Shown: positions 26,014-34,602 of the stretch, in pieces
Layout of the letters: the number at the start of each line of letters is the position of its first letter
How positions within the stretch are numbered: the stretch's first letter is position 1
Program-made: the position numbers and the translations under genes
The notes under the pieces: model-generated
Told to the model about the DNA's origin: nothing
The model's input: only the letters and a program-made list of their open reading frames with translations
Databases searched by the model: none
NCBI RefSeq assembly: GCF_040518285.1
Contig: NZ_CP155449.1
Location: forward strand, 2,790,001-2,854,000
Length of the DNA stretch: 64,000 bases
Direction of reading: 5' to 3'
DNA from: Knoellia sp. S7-12
GTDB lineage: Bacteria; Actinomycetota; Actinomycetes; Actinomycetales; Dermatophilaceae

Positions 26014-26945
26014 CGGAGGGACTCCTCGATCTCTGCCACCGCGTGCTGTCGTGGCTCGTCCGGGACCGCGGCGTCGAGCGCGACCCAGATCTGCTTTGCC
26101 AGGAAGTTCGGATCGGTGCTGAGGACCATGGCAAAGGCCTCGGGACTGGCGACGACACCCGAACCTCCAGCCTCCCGGTAGGCGACCACGGTCCTTCGCA
26201 CCGCCTCGGCATCGACCGACTCGCCTTCGACGTGCCACTGCACGAGCACCTTCGCCAGCTCACGGCTCGGGTCCACCGGGCCGGCGTCCTCCCAGCCGAG
26301 GGCTCGTAGGGCGCCCTCGGGCGAGCGCAGGACATTCTCGGGGTGCAGGTCTCGGTGTCCGATGATGAGAGGACCCAGGGGCGGACCGGCTGCCCGGGCC
26401 AGGGCGCCATGGTGCCGCAGGTCGCCGAGGCGCCCGGCGAGGGCCGCATCCCAGGGCGCCCCGGCGCTGCGCCGCACGAGGTCCTCCCACACCGCGTCGT
26501 CAGGTGTGGTCGTGTACCACCGGCTGGGGTCCGTGGCAGCTGGTGGCGCGGCAGCATGCAAGGTGCCGAGCAGGGTGCCGAGGGATGCGGCGAGGTCCCC
26601 CGTGGCAGTGCCCACGGGCTCACCTTCGATCCAGTGGGTGACTCGGACCACTCCTCCGCCGAGGCGGTCGGGGACCGGCACGACGTAGCGGCCAGACCAG
26701 TCGCGGTGGTGGACGGGAACATCGACGCCGCACCGTGCGAAGTGGTCGAGGTACTCCGCCTCGCGCGCGACGTCATCCTCGTTGATCGCGCCGTACGGCG
26801 CCTTGACGGCGTAGCGGGTGCCGCCGATGTCCAGGAGCTGGATGCTCGCCTGCGCGCCCCGACCGGCGGGCCGCACGGACACCGGGCCGTCACCCAGTCC
26901 GAAGGTCTCCCGGACCCACTCCCCCAGGTCCTCGGCGCGTGACAC
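25962..26945 (-). CDS. APH-fold phosphotransferase family protein
   Basis: A 327-residue protein of the aminoglycoside-phosphotransferase/choline-kinase fold. The catalytic loop HRDLHPENVL is intact. The following metal-binding motif, usually ID[FW]xxA, reads ALGWEDAGPVDPSREL, so the expected Asp is Gly. The protein may therefore be weakly active, inactive, or use the nearby Asp. Substrate is unknown and resistance should not be assumed. It starts 6 nt after the SDR stop and overlaps the convergent membrane protein by 52 nt. Confidence 0.8.
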   Translation of the reverse strand: MSRAEDLGEWVRETFGLGDGPVSVRPAGRGAQASIQLLDIGGTRYAVKAPYGAINEDDVAREAEYLDHFARCGVDVPVHHRDWSGRYVVPVPDRLGGGVVRVTHWIEGEPVGTATGDLAASLGTLLGTLHAAAPPAATDPSRWYTTTPDDAVWEDLVRRSAGAPWDAALAGRLGDLRHHGALARAAGPPLGPLIIGHRDLHPENVLRSPEGALRALGWEDAGPVDPSRELAKVLVQWHVEGESVDAEAVRRTVVAYREAGGSGVVASPEAFAMVLSTDPNFLAKQIWVALDAAVPDEPRQHAVAEIEESLRYLPAPSALERVLALST

Positions 26946-26951
26946 TGCGAC

Positions 26952-28505
26952 CTACCAGGGACTGGGTTCGTAGTCCTTGACGAAGCAGCCATAGACGTCC
27001 TCGCCGTTCTCTCCGCGCACGATCGGGTCATAGACACGGGCGGCGCCGTCGACCAGGTCGAGTGGTGCGTGCCAGCCCTCGGCCGCGATCCGCAGCTTCT
27101 CGTGGTGCGGACGCTCGTCGGTGATCCAGCCGGTGTCGACGGCGGTCATGAGGATCTTGTCGGTCTGGAACATCTCGCCCGAGCTGGTGCGGGTCAGCAT
27201 GTTGAGCGCGGCCTTGGCCATGTTGGTGTGCGGGTGGCCAGGCCCCTTGTACTTGCGGGAGAACTGCCCCTCCATCGCCGAGACGTTGACGACATAGGCG
27301 CGACGGGCGCCTGCGGCGACGGCGGCCCGCATCGACGGCCGGAGCCGGGAGATGAGGATGAAGGGCGCCGTGGAGTTGCAGAGCTGGACCTCGAGGAGTT
27401 CGAGCGGGTCGACCTCGTCGACGACCTGGGTCCAGCTGTTGTTGCGTTGGGTGTCCGGGAGCAGGCCGCCCGCATCGACGGCGGTCCCGGCCAGGTGCGC
27501 CTCGAGGCTGGCGTTGCCTGCGGTGAGGGCCATCTCGGTCATCGAGGCGGCAGTGCGCTGCGCGAGGGCGCGCGCGGCGTCCTCCTCGGACTCGCCCTCG
27601 TGGTGGGCGACCTTGTTTGCGGTCAGGGTGCCGAGGAGGTTGGCCGGGTGCGCGTCGCTGATCCGGTCGAACGTCACGAGCTCCGGATAGTTGACGTCCC
27701 TCGAGAGCGGCACCTGCTCACCGTCGACAAGGTGCGAGTAGGAGCCCGGCGAGCGGCGCACCGTCTGGGCAGCGTTGTTGATGAGGATGTCGAGCGGACC
27801 GGTGGCCGCGACCTCGTCGGCGAGCGCGACGACCTGCGTGGGGTCGCGCAGGTCGATGCCAATGACCTTGAGCCGGTCAATCCACTGGTGCGAATCCTTC
27901 TGTGCCGCAAACCTTCTCGCGGCATCGTGGGGGAAGCGCGTGGTGATCGTGAGGTGGGCGCCGTCGCGCAGGAGCATGAGCGCGATGTACATGCCGATCT
28001 TGGCGCGACCACCCGTGAGCAGGGCGCGTTTGCCGGTGAGGTCGGCGCGCTGGTCCCGCTTGACGTGGCTCTTGGCGGCACACGGCGGGCACAGCCAGTG
28101 ATAGAACGCGTCGACCAGGGTGTAGTCGTCCTTGCAGATGTAGCAGCCGCGGGGCTCGATTAGCTCCCCCACCGTGGTGCCTGCCACGGGGACCTCGAGC
28201 AGGATGCCCTTGGTCTCGTCGTCGATGCGCATCGGTGAGCCCGTCGCGGTCTGGGCGATGATCGCCTCGTCGTGGTCGATCTGCGGCTGCTTGGCCTCGC
28301 GGCGACGCGCCTTGCGGACCTGCTTGTACATCCGACCGGTCGCACGCTTGACCGTCTGGATGTCGGGGTGGTCGCCGTCGAGGCGCGGCAGCTCCTCCAT
28401 GACGCGAAGCAGGGTCGCGAGGTCGTCGGGGTCGACGCCGGGACCGAGGTCGTGAACCCGCAGGCTCGGATCGGTCGGGTCGTTCTTGCGGGGCCGTTCA
28501 GTCAT
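26952..28505 (-). CDS. Atypical SDR-family oxidoreductase with N-terminal zinc-knuckle-like motif
   Basis: A 517-residue protein. Residues about 115-140 carry two CxxC-type pairs (CYICKDDYTLVDAF then CPPC). The Rossmann segment from about 155 reads ALLTGGRAKIGMYIAL, where the usual TGxxxGxG second Gly is Lys. The catalytic region NVSAMEGQF...HPHTNMAKAALNML has Thr in place of the Tyr of YxxxK. These deviations look like features of a distinct long-SDR family rather than decay. Substrate is unknown. It overlaps the Rrf2 regulator gene by 4 nt (ATGA). Confidence 0.85.
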   Translation of the reverse strand: MTERPRKNDPTDPSLRVHDLGPGVDPDDLATLLRVMEELPRLDGDHPDIQTVKRATGRMYKQVRKARRREAKQPQIDHDEAIIAQTATGSPMRIDDETKGILLEVPVAGTTVGELIEPRGCYICKDDYTLVDAFYHWLCPPCAAKSHVKRDQRADLTGKRALLTGGRAKIGMYIALMLLRDGAHLTITTRFPHDAARRFAAQKDSHQWIDRLKVIGIDLRDPTQVVALADEVAATGPLDILINNAAQTVRRSPGSYSHLVDGEQVPLSRDVNYPELVTFDRISDAHPANLLGTLTANKVAHHEGESEEDAARALAQRTAASMTEMALTAGNASLEAHLAGTAVDAGGLLPDTQRNNSWTQVVDEVDPLELLEVQLCNSTAPFILISRLRPSMRAAVAAGARRAYVVNVSAMEGQFSRKYKGPGHPHTNMAKAALNMLTRTSSGEMFQTDKILMTAVDTGWITDERPHHEKLRIAAEGWHAPLDLVDGAARVYDPIVRGENGEDVYGCFVKDYEPSPW

Positions 28506-28969
28506 GTGCGGTTCGTCCAGGCGTCGGGGTCCGCGGTGAGTTCGCGAACAGTGTCGGGCAGCTCGCCGGTGAGGACGGCAGCGAGCGAGGTGGTGTCGAG
28601 GACGGACCGCAGGCTGGCACGCACCGCGACCCAGACCGTGGGCAGGTGGGTGGCAACACCCTCGTATGCCGTCTCGTGCGGTCGCAGTCCGCGCACCTCC
28701 GCGAGGGGTCCGTCGACAGCACGGAAGACGTCCCCGAGCGAGATGGCCTCCGGGCTGCGAGTCAGGGCGTAGCCTCCGCGGGCACCGCGAGTACTCGTGA
28801 CGAGCCCGGCCGTGCGCAAATCGGCCACGATGGCCTCGAGGAACTTGCGCGGCAACGATTGCGCCGTGGCCAACGACTCGACGCTCACCGGACGCGCCTC
28901 AGCGGTCGAAGCCTCAGCAAGAAGGAGCATGGCGCGGACTGCGTACTCCGTGCGCGCCGAGATGTCCAC
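28502..28969 (-). CDS. Rrf2-family transcriptional regulator
   Basis: A 155-residue winged-helix regulator. The N-terminus DISARTEYAVRAMLLLAE and the GGYALTRSPEAISLGDV wing are Rrf2 signatures. The three cysteines that hold an Fe-S cluster in IscR/NsrR are absent, so it probably senses something else or acts like CymR. The GTG start at 28969 follows GGGAG. It overlaps the SDR gene downstream and is divergent from the TauE/SafE gene, making both likely targets. Confidence 0.88.
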   Translation of the reverse strand: MDISARTEYAVRAMLLLAEASTAEARPVSVESLATAQSLPRKFLEAIVADLRTAGLVTSTRGARGGYALTRSPEAISLGDVFRAVDGPLAEVRGLRPHETAYEGVATHLPTVWVAVRASLRSVLDTTSLAAVLTGELPDTVRELTADPDAWTNRT

Positions 28970-29131
28970 CGCCTCATTCTCCCGCACTTCTGGCGTACGC
29001 CGAACTCGCGCCTCCCGACCGTGTCGGCGACCATCATGTGAGACATAACCTCTTGTTACTTGCTCCATAAGGGGTCCAACACTGAAACTCCTACTCAACA
29101 GATCGGATTTCGTCGACTCGGAAGTCATCAC
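28970..29131. promoter_or_regulatory. Divergent Rrf2 / TauE promoter region
   Basis: The 162-bp gap is notably AT-richer than its surroundings around 29035-29110. It contains TAACCTCTTGTTA (29046-29058), a TAAC-N5-GTTA dyad that could be the Rrf2 operator. The operator assignment is inference. Confidence 0.4.
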
Positions 29132-30058
29132 ATGCGCAAGCTCACCCTGCTGGCCATCGTCGGCCTCCTTGCCCAGCTCGTCGACGGGAGCCTCGGCATG
29201 GCCTACGGAGTGACCACCACGAGCCTGCTCCTGGCCATCGGGACCAACCCCGTTGCAGCCTCGGCCACCGTGCACCTCGCCGAGATCGGCACGACGCTCG
29301 CGTCGGGCACCGCCCACTGGCGCTTCGGCAACGTCGACTGGGGCGTCGTGTTCCGGATCGGCATCCCCGGTGCAGTCGGCGCCTTCCTCGGCGCCACCGT
29401 CCTCGCCTCGCTCGACACGACGACGGCGAAGCCGCTCATGGCCCTGATCCTCGTGGCCCTCGGGGTCTACATCCTCGTGCGGTTCACGATCCGGGGCCTG
29501 CGCACCGACCGCCTCGGGCAGCCGCTCCGGTCGCGCTTCCTCGCACCCCTGGGCCTGTTCGCCGGCTTCGTGGACGCAACCGGAGGCGGGGGCTGGGGCC
29601 CGGTCGGCACGCCGGCCCTGCTGGCGTCCGGCCGTATCGAGCCGCGCAAGACCATCGGCTCCATCGATACCAGTGAGTTCCTCGTCTCCATCGCTGCGAG
29701 CATCGGCTTCCTTCTGGCCCTGGGTTCTCAGGGCATCAACTTCGGCTGGGTGCTCGCCCTCCTCGCCGGCGGCCTCATCGCCGCCCCGATCGCGGCCTGG
29801 CTCGTCCGCCACCTCCCCCCGCGCGTCCTCGGCTCGGCCGTAGGCGGGCTCATCATCCTCACCAACGTGCGCACCCTGCTCGGCTCGTCGTGGGTCGACG
29901 CCGGTGACCTGACCCGAGCGGCGACCTACATCGTGATTGCCCTGGCCTGGGTCAGCGCCATCGCGTGGTCGGTGAGCGAGCACCGCAAGGACAGCGCCGT
30001 CACTCCTTCGCACGTCGCGGAGCGGGACGAGCGCAGCCTCGAGGCCGACCCCGTCTGA
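29132..30058 (+). CDS. TauE/SafE-family sulfite/sulfonate exporter-like permease
   Basis: A 308-residue membrane protein with about eight helices. The first repeat has DGSLGMAYGVTTTSLLLA and the second GFVDATGGGGWGPVGTPALL, the paired glycine-rich motifs of TauE/SafE. A short cytoplasmic tail follows. Members move sulfite, organosulfonates or other small anions. The start ATG at 29132 was chosen because upstream residues are not hydrophobic or conserved. The divergent Rrf2 regulator suggests sulfur-related control. Confidence 0.85.
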   Translation: MRKLTLLAIVGLLAQLVDGSLGMAYGVTTTSLLLAIGTNPVAASATVHLAEIGTTLASGTAHWRFGNVDWGVVFRIGIPGAVGAFLGATVLASLDTTTAKPLMALILVALGVYILVRFTIRGLRTDRLGQPLRSRFLAPLGLFAGFVDATGGGGWGPVGTPALLASGRIEPRKTIGSIDTSEFLVSIAASIGFLLALGSQGINFGWVLALLAGGLIAAPIAAWLVRHLPPRVLGSAVGGLIILTNVRTLLGSSWVDAGDLTRAATYIVIALAWVSAIAWSVSEHRKDSAVTPSHVAERDERSLEADPV

Positions 30059-30059
30059 G

Positions 30060-31148
30060 TCAGTACGTCACACCCCGCAGGATGATCGCGCTCGGCTCCC
30101 CCAACGCAGTGATGTCCTCGCGAGGATCGCGGTCGAGGGCCAGCAGGTCGGCGTCCGCGCCCTCCTCGAGTCCCTGTCGCCCGAGCCACTCTCTCGCGCC
30201 CCACGTGGCCGCTCCGAGGACCTCGGCGTTGCTGAAGCCGATGTGCGTGAGCTCGACGGCTTCCTGCGCCGCGAGTCCGTGCGCGATCGAACCTCCTGCG
30301 TCGGTTCCGAGATAGATGGGTATGCCGGCCTCTCGCGCTGCGCCGAACGTCTCGTAGCGCCGTGCGTGGAGGTCGAGCATGCGCCGGTGATAGTTCGGAA
30401 ACTTCTCCTGGGCTGGCTCCACGATGGCCGGGAACGTCGCGATGTTGACCAATGTCGGAACGATCGCAATGCCCTGTGCCGCAAAGGAATTGATGGTGTC
30501 GGGCTCCAACCCGGTGGCGTGCTCGATGCAGTCCGTGCCGGCGGCCGCGAAGTCGCGCAGCGAGTCGGGGCCGAAGCAGTGGGCGGTCGTGCGGGCGCCC
30601 TCCTCGTGAGCCGCAGCAATGGCCTCGATGAGGACGTCACGGGGCCAGCACGGCTCCAGGTCCCCGGTCTCACGGTCGATCCAGTCGCCGACCAGCTTGA
30701 CCCAGCCGTCGCCGACGCGGGCCTCGATGCGGACCCGCTCGACGAGTTGCTCTGGCTCGACCTCGTGGGCGTAGTTGCGGATGTAGCGCTTGGTGCGCGC
30801 GATGTGGCGACCCGCGCGGATGACCTTGGGCAGGTCGTCGCGCTCGTCGATCCAGCGAGTGTCGACAGGTGACCCGGCATCACGGATGAGGAGCGTGCCG
30901 TTGTCGCGGTCGGCGATCGCCTGCTCCTCGGCGGTTGCCTCGTCGACACCGCCGTGCCGATCAAGACCGACGTGGCAGTGCGCGTCGACCATGCCGGGCA
31001 CGAACCAGCCCCTGAGGGTCTCGACGTCATGGCCGACCCCGGTCGGGCGCTCGAACGTCACCTTTCCCCCGAGGACCCACGCCTCCGGGCGGACCTCCTC
31101 GGGTCCGACGAGGACTTCTCCCAACAGGTGCAGCACCGGTGCCTTCAT
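30060..31148 (-). CDS. Amidohydrolase-family metal-dependent hydrolase
   Basis: A 362-residue TIM-barrel amidohydrolase. GMVDAHCHVGLD gives the first HxH metal ligands, TTAHCFGPDSLRDFAAAG and IEHATGL the middle histidines, and GTDAGGSIAHGL the final Asp. It resembles imidazolonepropionase-like and prolidase-like members, but the substrate cannot be read from sequence. TAGGGT lies 7 nt before the ATG. It converges on the TauE gene with 1 nt between. Confidence 0.88.
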   Translation of the reverse strand: MKAPVLHLLGEVLVGPEEVRPEAWVLGGKVTFERPTGVGHDVETLRGWFVPGMVDAHCHVGLDRHGGVDEATAEEQAIADRDNGTLLIRDAGSPVDTRWIDERDDLPKVIRAGRHIARTKRYIRNYAHEVEPEQLVERVRIEARVGDGWVKLVGDWIDRETGDLEPCWPRDVLIEAIAAAHEEGARTTAHCFGPDSLRDFAAAGTDCIEHATGLEPDTINSFAAQGIAIVPTLVNIATFPAIVEPAQEKFPNYHRRMLDLHARRYETFGAAREAGIPIYLGTDAGGSIAHGLAAQEAVELTHIGFSNAEVLGAATWGAREWLGRQGLEEGADADLLALDRDPREDITALGEPSAIILRGVTY

Positions 31149-31168
31149 GGCACCGACCCTAAACGCTG

Positions 31169-31212
31169 GCGTCTGCGCTCCAGGCGGTCCCAGCAACCGT
31201 TTCCGCAGACGC
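31169..31212. repeat. Intergenic inverted repeat, TCTGCGG family copy 2
   Basis: GCGTCTGCG (31169-31177) and CGCAGACGC (31204-31212) are perfect 9-bp arms. Over 44 bp this copy agrees with the copy at 4504-4547 at about 33 positions by eye. It lies just behind the methyltransferase gene. Confidence 0.6.
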
Positions 31213-31228
31213 AGCGGGGTGAGTGGTG

Positions 31229-32068
31229 TCAGACCCTGGCAGCGCGACCGAGGGTGTAGCGGATGTCCTGCCAGACCTCGATCTCGCCCTCGGCCGTGTG
31301 TGCCCCATCGAAGTGCGCTGCGGCCCGGGAGCGCACGCCTGTCACCTCAGCAGGCGGCACGTTCGCCCACATCGCCCGCTGGCCGGTGCCGCGAGAGAAG
31401 GCCTCCCACCTTGCGAGGGTGCCGAACCGCACCGGGAGCCGGAGCGTGGTCGTCTCCACGTCGGTCGCGCCAGCCTCTGTGAGGAGCTGCTCCATGCCTT
31501 CGTCCGAGCCGAAGGGGCTCTGCGGCCCCATGACCCGAGGGTCGCGCATTGCTGGAGGCAGCCACGGCCCGAACTCCCGATCGACGGAGGTCCACACGGG
31601 GTCCTGTTTCCCGAAGGTCGCCAGACCGATCCGGCCATCTGGAGCGAGCAGCCGCACCCAGCGCGCCAGCGCCGCAGCGGGATTCGGCAGGAAGAACAGG
31701 ACGAGCGAGGACGCCACGACGTTGAACTCGCCCTCAGGGAGTGCGGGTTCGGACGCGTCGGCGACTCGCAGGTCAGCGACGAGACCTTCTCGGTCCATCG
31801 CCTCCCGGGCGTGGGCGAGCATGCCATCGCTCAGATCCAGACCCACGACCGACCCGGTCGCTCCGATGGCCCGCGCGATCAGGATCGTTGCTGCACCCCG
31901 GCCACAGCCGAGGTCGACGGCTCGTTCCCCGGCAGCAGGATCGAGTTGGTCGACGAGCCCCGTGGCGATGGGAGCGAAGAAGTCCACCCCGCTCTGGTCA
32001 TAGTCGTCGGCGACCGCGTCGAACAGAGCGCCCACCCCGAGCGCTGCCCCCGAACCGGTGTCGGTCAT
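31229..32068 (-). CDS. SAM-dependent methyltransferase (class I)
   Basis: A 279-residue Rossmann-fold methyltransferase. The SAM-binding motif is VDLGCGRGAATILIA, with the following acidic motif GLDLSDGML and the LVLFFLPNPAAAL post-motif. The N-terminal FDAVADDYDQSG is typical of UbiE/COQ5-like enzymes. Substrate is unknown. ATG 32068 was chosen because upstream sequence overlaps the hydrolase gene in another frame. Confidence 0.85.
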   Translation of the reverse strand: MTDTGSGAALGVGALFDAVADDYDQSGVDFFAPIATGLVDQLDPAAGERAVDLGCGRGAATILIARAIGATGSVVGLDLSDGMLAHAREAMDREGLVADLRVADASEPALPEGEFNVVASSLVLFFLPNPAAALARWVRLLAPDGRIGLATFGKQDPVWTSVDREFGPWLPPAMRDPRVMGPQSPFGSDEGMEQLLTEAGATDVETTTLRLPVRFGTLARWEAFSRGTGQRAMWANVPPAEVTGVRSRAAAHFDGAHTAEGEIEVWQDIRYTLGRAARV

Positions 32069-32135
32069 CTCGCCAGTGTCCGCCTGCTCGGCGACGAACG
32101 AGGCGCGTTCGAGAAGGTTCGTGGATGGCTCGAGA

Positions 32136-32966
32136 TCAGGTGGAGGGGGCCACGACGCGGCGGAGCGCTTCAACCACGATCTGGGGAGCGTCGGTGTGCA
32201 CCCAGTGCGACGCACCCTTGACCGTCAACTGGCGCGCGAGCGGGAAGAACCCACGCATCGTCTCGACGTCGGCGTCCTGGACATAGCTCGACTCCGAGCC
32301 GGCGATCCAGAGGACAGGGCCGGCAAACGGCGCGACGGAGCCCACGGCCAAGGGCCAGTCGGCAATGACCGAGCCAGTCCCCCGTGCCGCGTCGGCAGCG
32401 AACAGGCCGACGTTGGCCTGCCACCTCCACGAGTCGCCATCGCGCCGGAGGTTCTGCAGGAGGAACGCCTTGATCCCCGGGTCTGGCTCCGCAAAACGCG
32501 CCTCGGCATCGGCGCGGTTGCCCAGCTCCGACAACGGCAGGGCCTGCATCTCGGTGATGTAACCAGCGAACCGCTCGAGATTCCCATAACCCTTGGGAGC
32601 GATGTCGACGACGACGAGCCGTGACACCAACGTCGCCTCGGTCAGGGCGAGCACCATCGCGGTCTTGCCACCGAGCGAGTGTCCGACGACGATCCACGGC
32701 CCCGGGTCGATGGCGCGCAATGTCGAGGCGACGGTCGCGGCATACCCCTCGAATGAGAACTCCTGGGTCCACGGGGAACGACCGTGGTCGGGAAGGTCGA
32801 CCAGCGTGCACCGCGCCAGGTCACCGTCAGGACCGGCGAGCGCCTTGGCGATCGTCGACCAGTTGCGGCCCTGCCCGAACAGCCCGTGAAGGAACGCGAC
32901 CCGCGGACCCGCGGTGCCGACCGACAGCGTGTGCAGCGGCCCGGGGTTCACGGCCGCAGCACTCAC
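32136..32966 (-). CDS. Alpha/beta-fold hydrolase, YbfF-like
   Basis: A 276-residue hydrolase. The oxyanion segment reads FLHGLFGQGRNW, the nucleophile elbow GHSLGGKTA, the acid is probably in the GSESSYVQDAD region, and the catalytic His in GASHWVHTDAP. This pattern fits YbfF-type acyl-CoA/ester hydrolases. The GTG start overlaps the ffh stop as GTGA, so it is translated from the ffh mRNA. Confidence 0.88.
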   Translation of the reverse strand: MSAAAVNPGPLHTLSVGTAGPRVAFLHGLFGQGRNWSTIAKALAGPDGDLARCTLVDLPDHGRSPWTQEFSFEGYAATVASTLRAIDPGPWIVVGHSLGGKTAMVLALTEATLVSRLVVVDIAPKGYGNLERFAGYITEMQALPLSELGNRADAEARFAEPDPGIKAFLLQNLRRDGDSWRWQANVGLFAADAARGTGSVIADWPLAVGSVAPFAGPVLWIAGSESSYVQDADVETMRGFFPLARQLTVKGASHWVHTDAPQIVVEALRRVVAPST

Positions 32967-34579
32967 TTGCCGAGGAACTTCTCGAAGCCCTTGGGCAGCT
33001 GCGACGGGTCGAGGTTCGCGGGATCGATGCCACCGGCATCTGCCCCTGCTCCGCCACCGAAGGCGCCTCCGGCAGGCTTGGCGGCAGCGCGCTGGGCATC
33101 CGCCTGGGCGTCGGCCGCCCGCTTCGCGGGGTTGCCGGACTTGGACTTCTTGCCACGCACCTGTTGCTGCTGCTGACGAGCCTTCTTGCCGCCGCCACCG
33201 CCACCCATCCCGGGCATGCCGGGGATGCCGCCACCGCGGGCGAGCTGCTTCATCATCTTCTGCGCCTCACCGAAGCGCTCGAGCAGCTGGTTGACCTCAG
33301 AAGTCGTCACACCCGAGCCGCCGGCGATGCGGGCGCGACGCGAGCCGTTGATCTGCTTGGGGTGGTTGCGTTCGAATGGCGTCATCGAGCGGACCATCGC
33401 CTCGACGCGGTCGAACTCGCGCTCGTCGAGGTTGTCGAGCTGGGCCGACATCTGGCCCATGCCCGGCATCATCTTGAGCATCGACTTGAGCGAGCCCATC
33501 TTCTTGATCGCCGACATCTGCTGGAGGAAGTCGTCGAAGGTGAAGTCCTCGGCCGCGAGGAACTTGCGCTCCATCTCGGCGGCCTCGCCCCGGTCGAACG
33601 CCTTTTCGGCCTGCTCGATGAGGGTGAGGACGTCACCCATGTCGAGGATGCGCGAGGCCATGCGGTCGGGATGGAAGACCTCGAAGTCCTTGACCTGCTC
33701 ACCCGTCGAGGCAAACATGATCGGCCGGCCCGTGACCTTGGCGACGGACAGCGCGGCACCACCGCGGGCGTCACCGTCGAGCTTGGACAGGACGACGCCG
33801 GTGAAGTCGACGCCCTCGAGGAAGGCCTCGGCGGTCTCGACCGCGGCTTGACCGATCATCGCGTCGATGACGAAGAGGACTTCGTTGGGGTTGATGGCGG
33901 CGCGGATGTCCCCGGCCTGCTTCATCAGGTCGGCGTCGACCGCGAGGCGTCCGGCGGTGTCGACGATGACGACGTCGTGGTGCTTGTTCTCGGCTTCGCG
34001 TATGCCGTCACGAGACACCGTGACCGGGTCACCAAAGCTACGGGTGCCTTCGCCTGTGCCACCGACGGCGTCGTGTCCGCCGACGTTGCCCTGCTCGGGA
34101 GCGAACACCGGCACACCGGCGCGCTCACCGACCACCTGGAGCTGGGTCACGGCGTTGGGTCGTTGGAGGTCCGCGGCGACGAGGATCGGGGTGTGGCCCT
34201 GATCCTTGAGCCAGCGGGCGAGCTTGCCGGCGAGCGTCGTCTTGCCTGCGCCCTGGAGGCCCGCGAGCATGATGACGGTGGGGCCGGTCTTGGCGAAGCG
34301 GATCGTGCGGGTCTGTCCGCCGAGGATCTCGACGAGCTCCTCGTTGACGATCTTGACGATCTGCTGCGCCGGGTTGAGCGACTGCGAGACCTCTGCGCCG
34401 AGGGCACGCTCACGGACGGCTGAGGTGAACTCCTTGACCACCGGCAGGGCGACGTCGGCATCGAGCAGCGCCATCCGGATGTCGCGGACGGTCTTGTTGA
34501 CGTCGGACTCGGACAGGCGCCCCTTGGTGCGGAGGTTCTTGAAGGTCGCTGTCAGGCGGTCGGAGAGGCTCGTGAACAC
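32963..34579 (-). CDS. ffh: Signal recognition particle protein Ffh
   Basis: A 538-residue SRP54. The N domain begins MFTSLSDRLTATFKNL; the GTPase has GLQGAGKTTLAGKLARWL, DTAGRLAVD and SKLDGDARGG; the Met-rich M domain has KMGSLKSMLKMMPGM and SRRARIAGGSG. The C-terminus has a Gly/Met and Gln/Lys-rich tail. It binds signal sequences and the SRP RNA and docks on FtsY. The GTG start is 6 nt after TAACCT with no Shine-Dalgarno. Confidence 0.97.
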   Translation of the reverse strand: MFTSLSDRLTATFKNLRTKGRLSESDVNKTVRDIRMALLDADVALPVVKEFTSAVRERALGAEVSQSLNPAQQIVKIVNEELVEILGGQTRTIRFAKTGPTVIMLAGLQGAGKTTLAGKLARWLKDQGHTPILVAADLQRPNAVTQLQVVGERAGVPVFAPEQGNVGGHDAVGGTGEGTRSFGDPVTVSRDGIREAENKHHDVVIVDTAGRLAVDADLMKQAGDIRAAINPNEVLFVIDAMIGQAAVETAEAFLEGVDFTGVVLSKLDGDARGGAALSVAKVTGRPIMFASTGEQVKDFEVFHPDRMASRILDMGDVLTLIEQAEKAFDRGEAAEMERKFLAAEDFTFDDFLQQMSAIKKMGSLKSMLKMMPGMGQMSAQLDNLDEREFDRVEAMVRSMTPFERNHPKQINGSRRARIAGGSGVTTSEVNQLLERFGEAQKMMKQLARGGGIPGMPGMGGGGGGKKARQQQQQVRGKKSKSGNPAKRAADAQADAQRAAAKPAGGAFGGGAGADAGGIDPANLDPSQLPKGFEKFLGK

Positions 34580-34602
34580 CGCCCAAGGTTAACCGGAGTC
34601 AG

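Noticed and set aside
25962..26945. APH-fold genes (also 34603-35485) as aminoglycoside resistance genes
   Set aside because: The fold is shared by many unrelated kinases, one has an altered metal site and the other a frameshift; nothing nearby suggests resistance.
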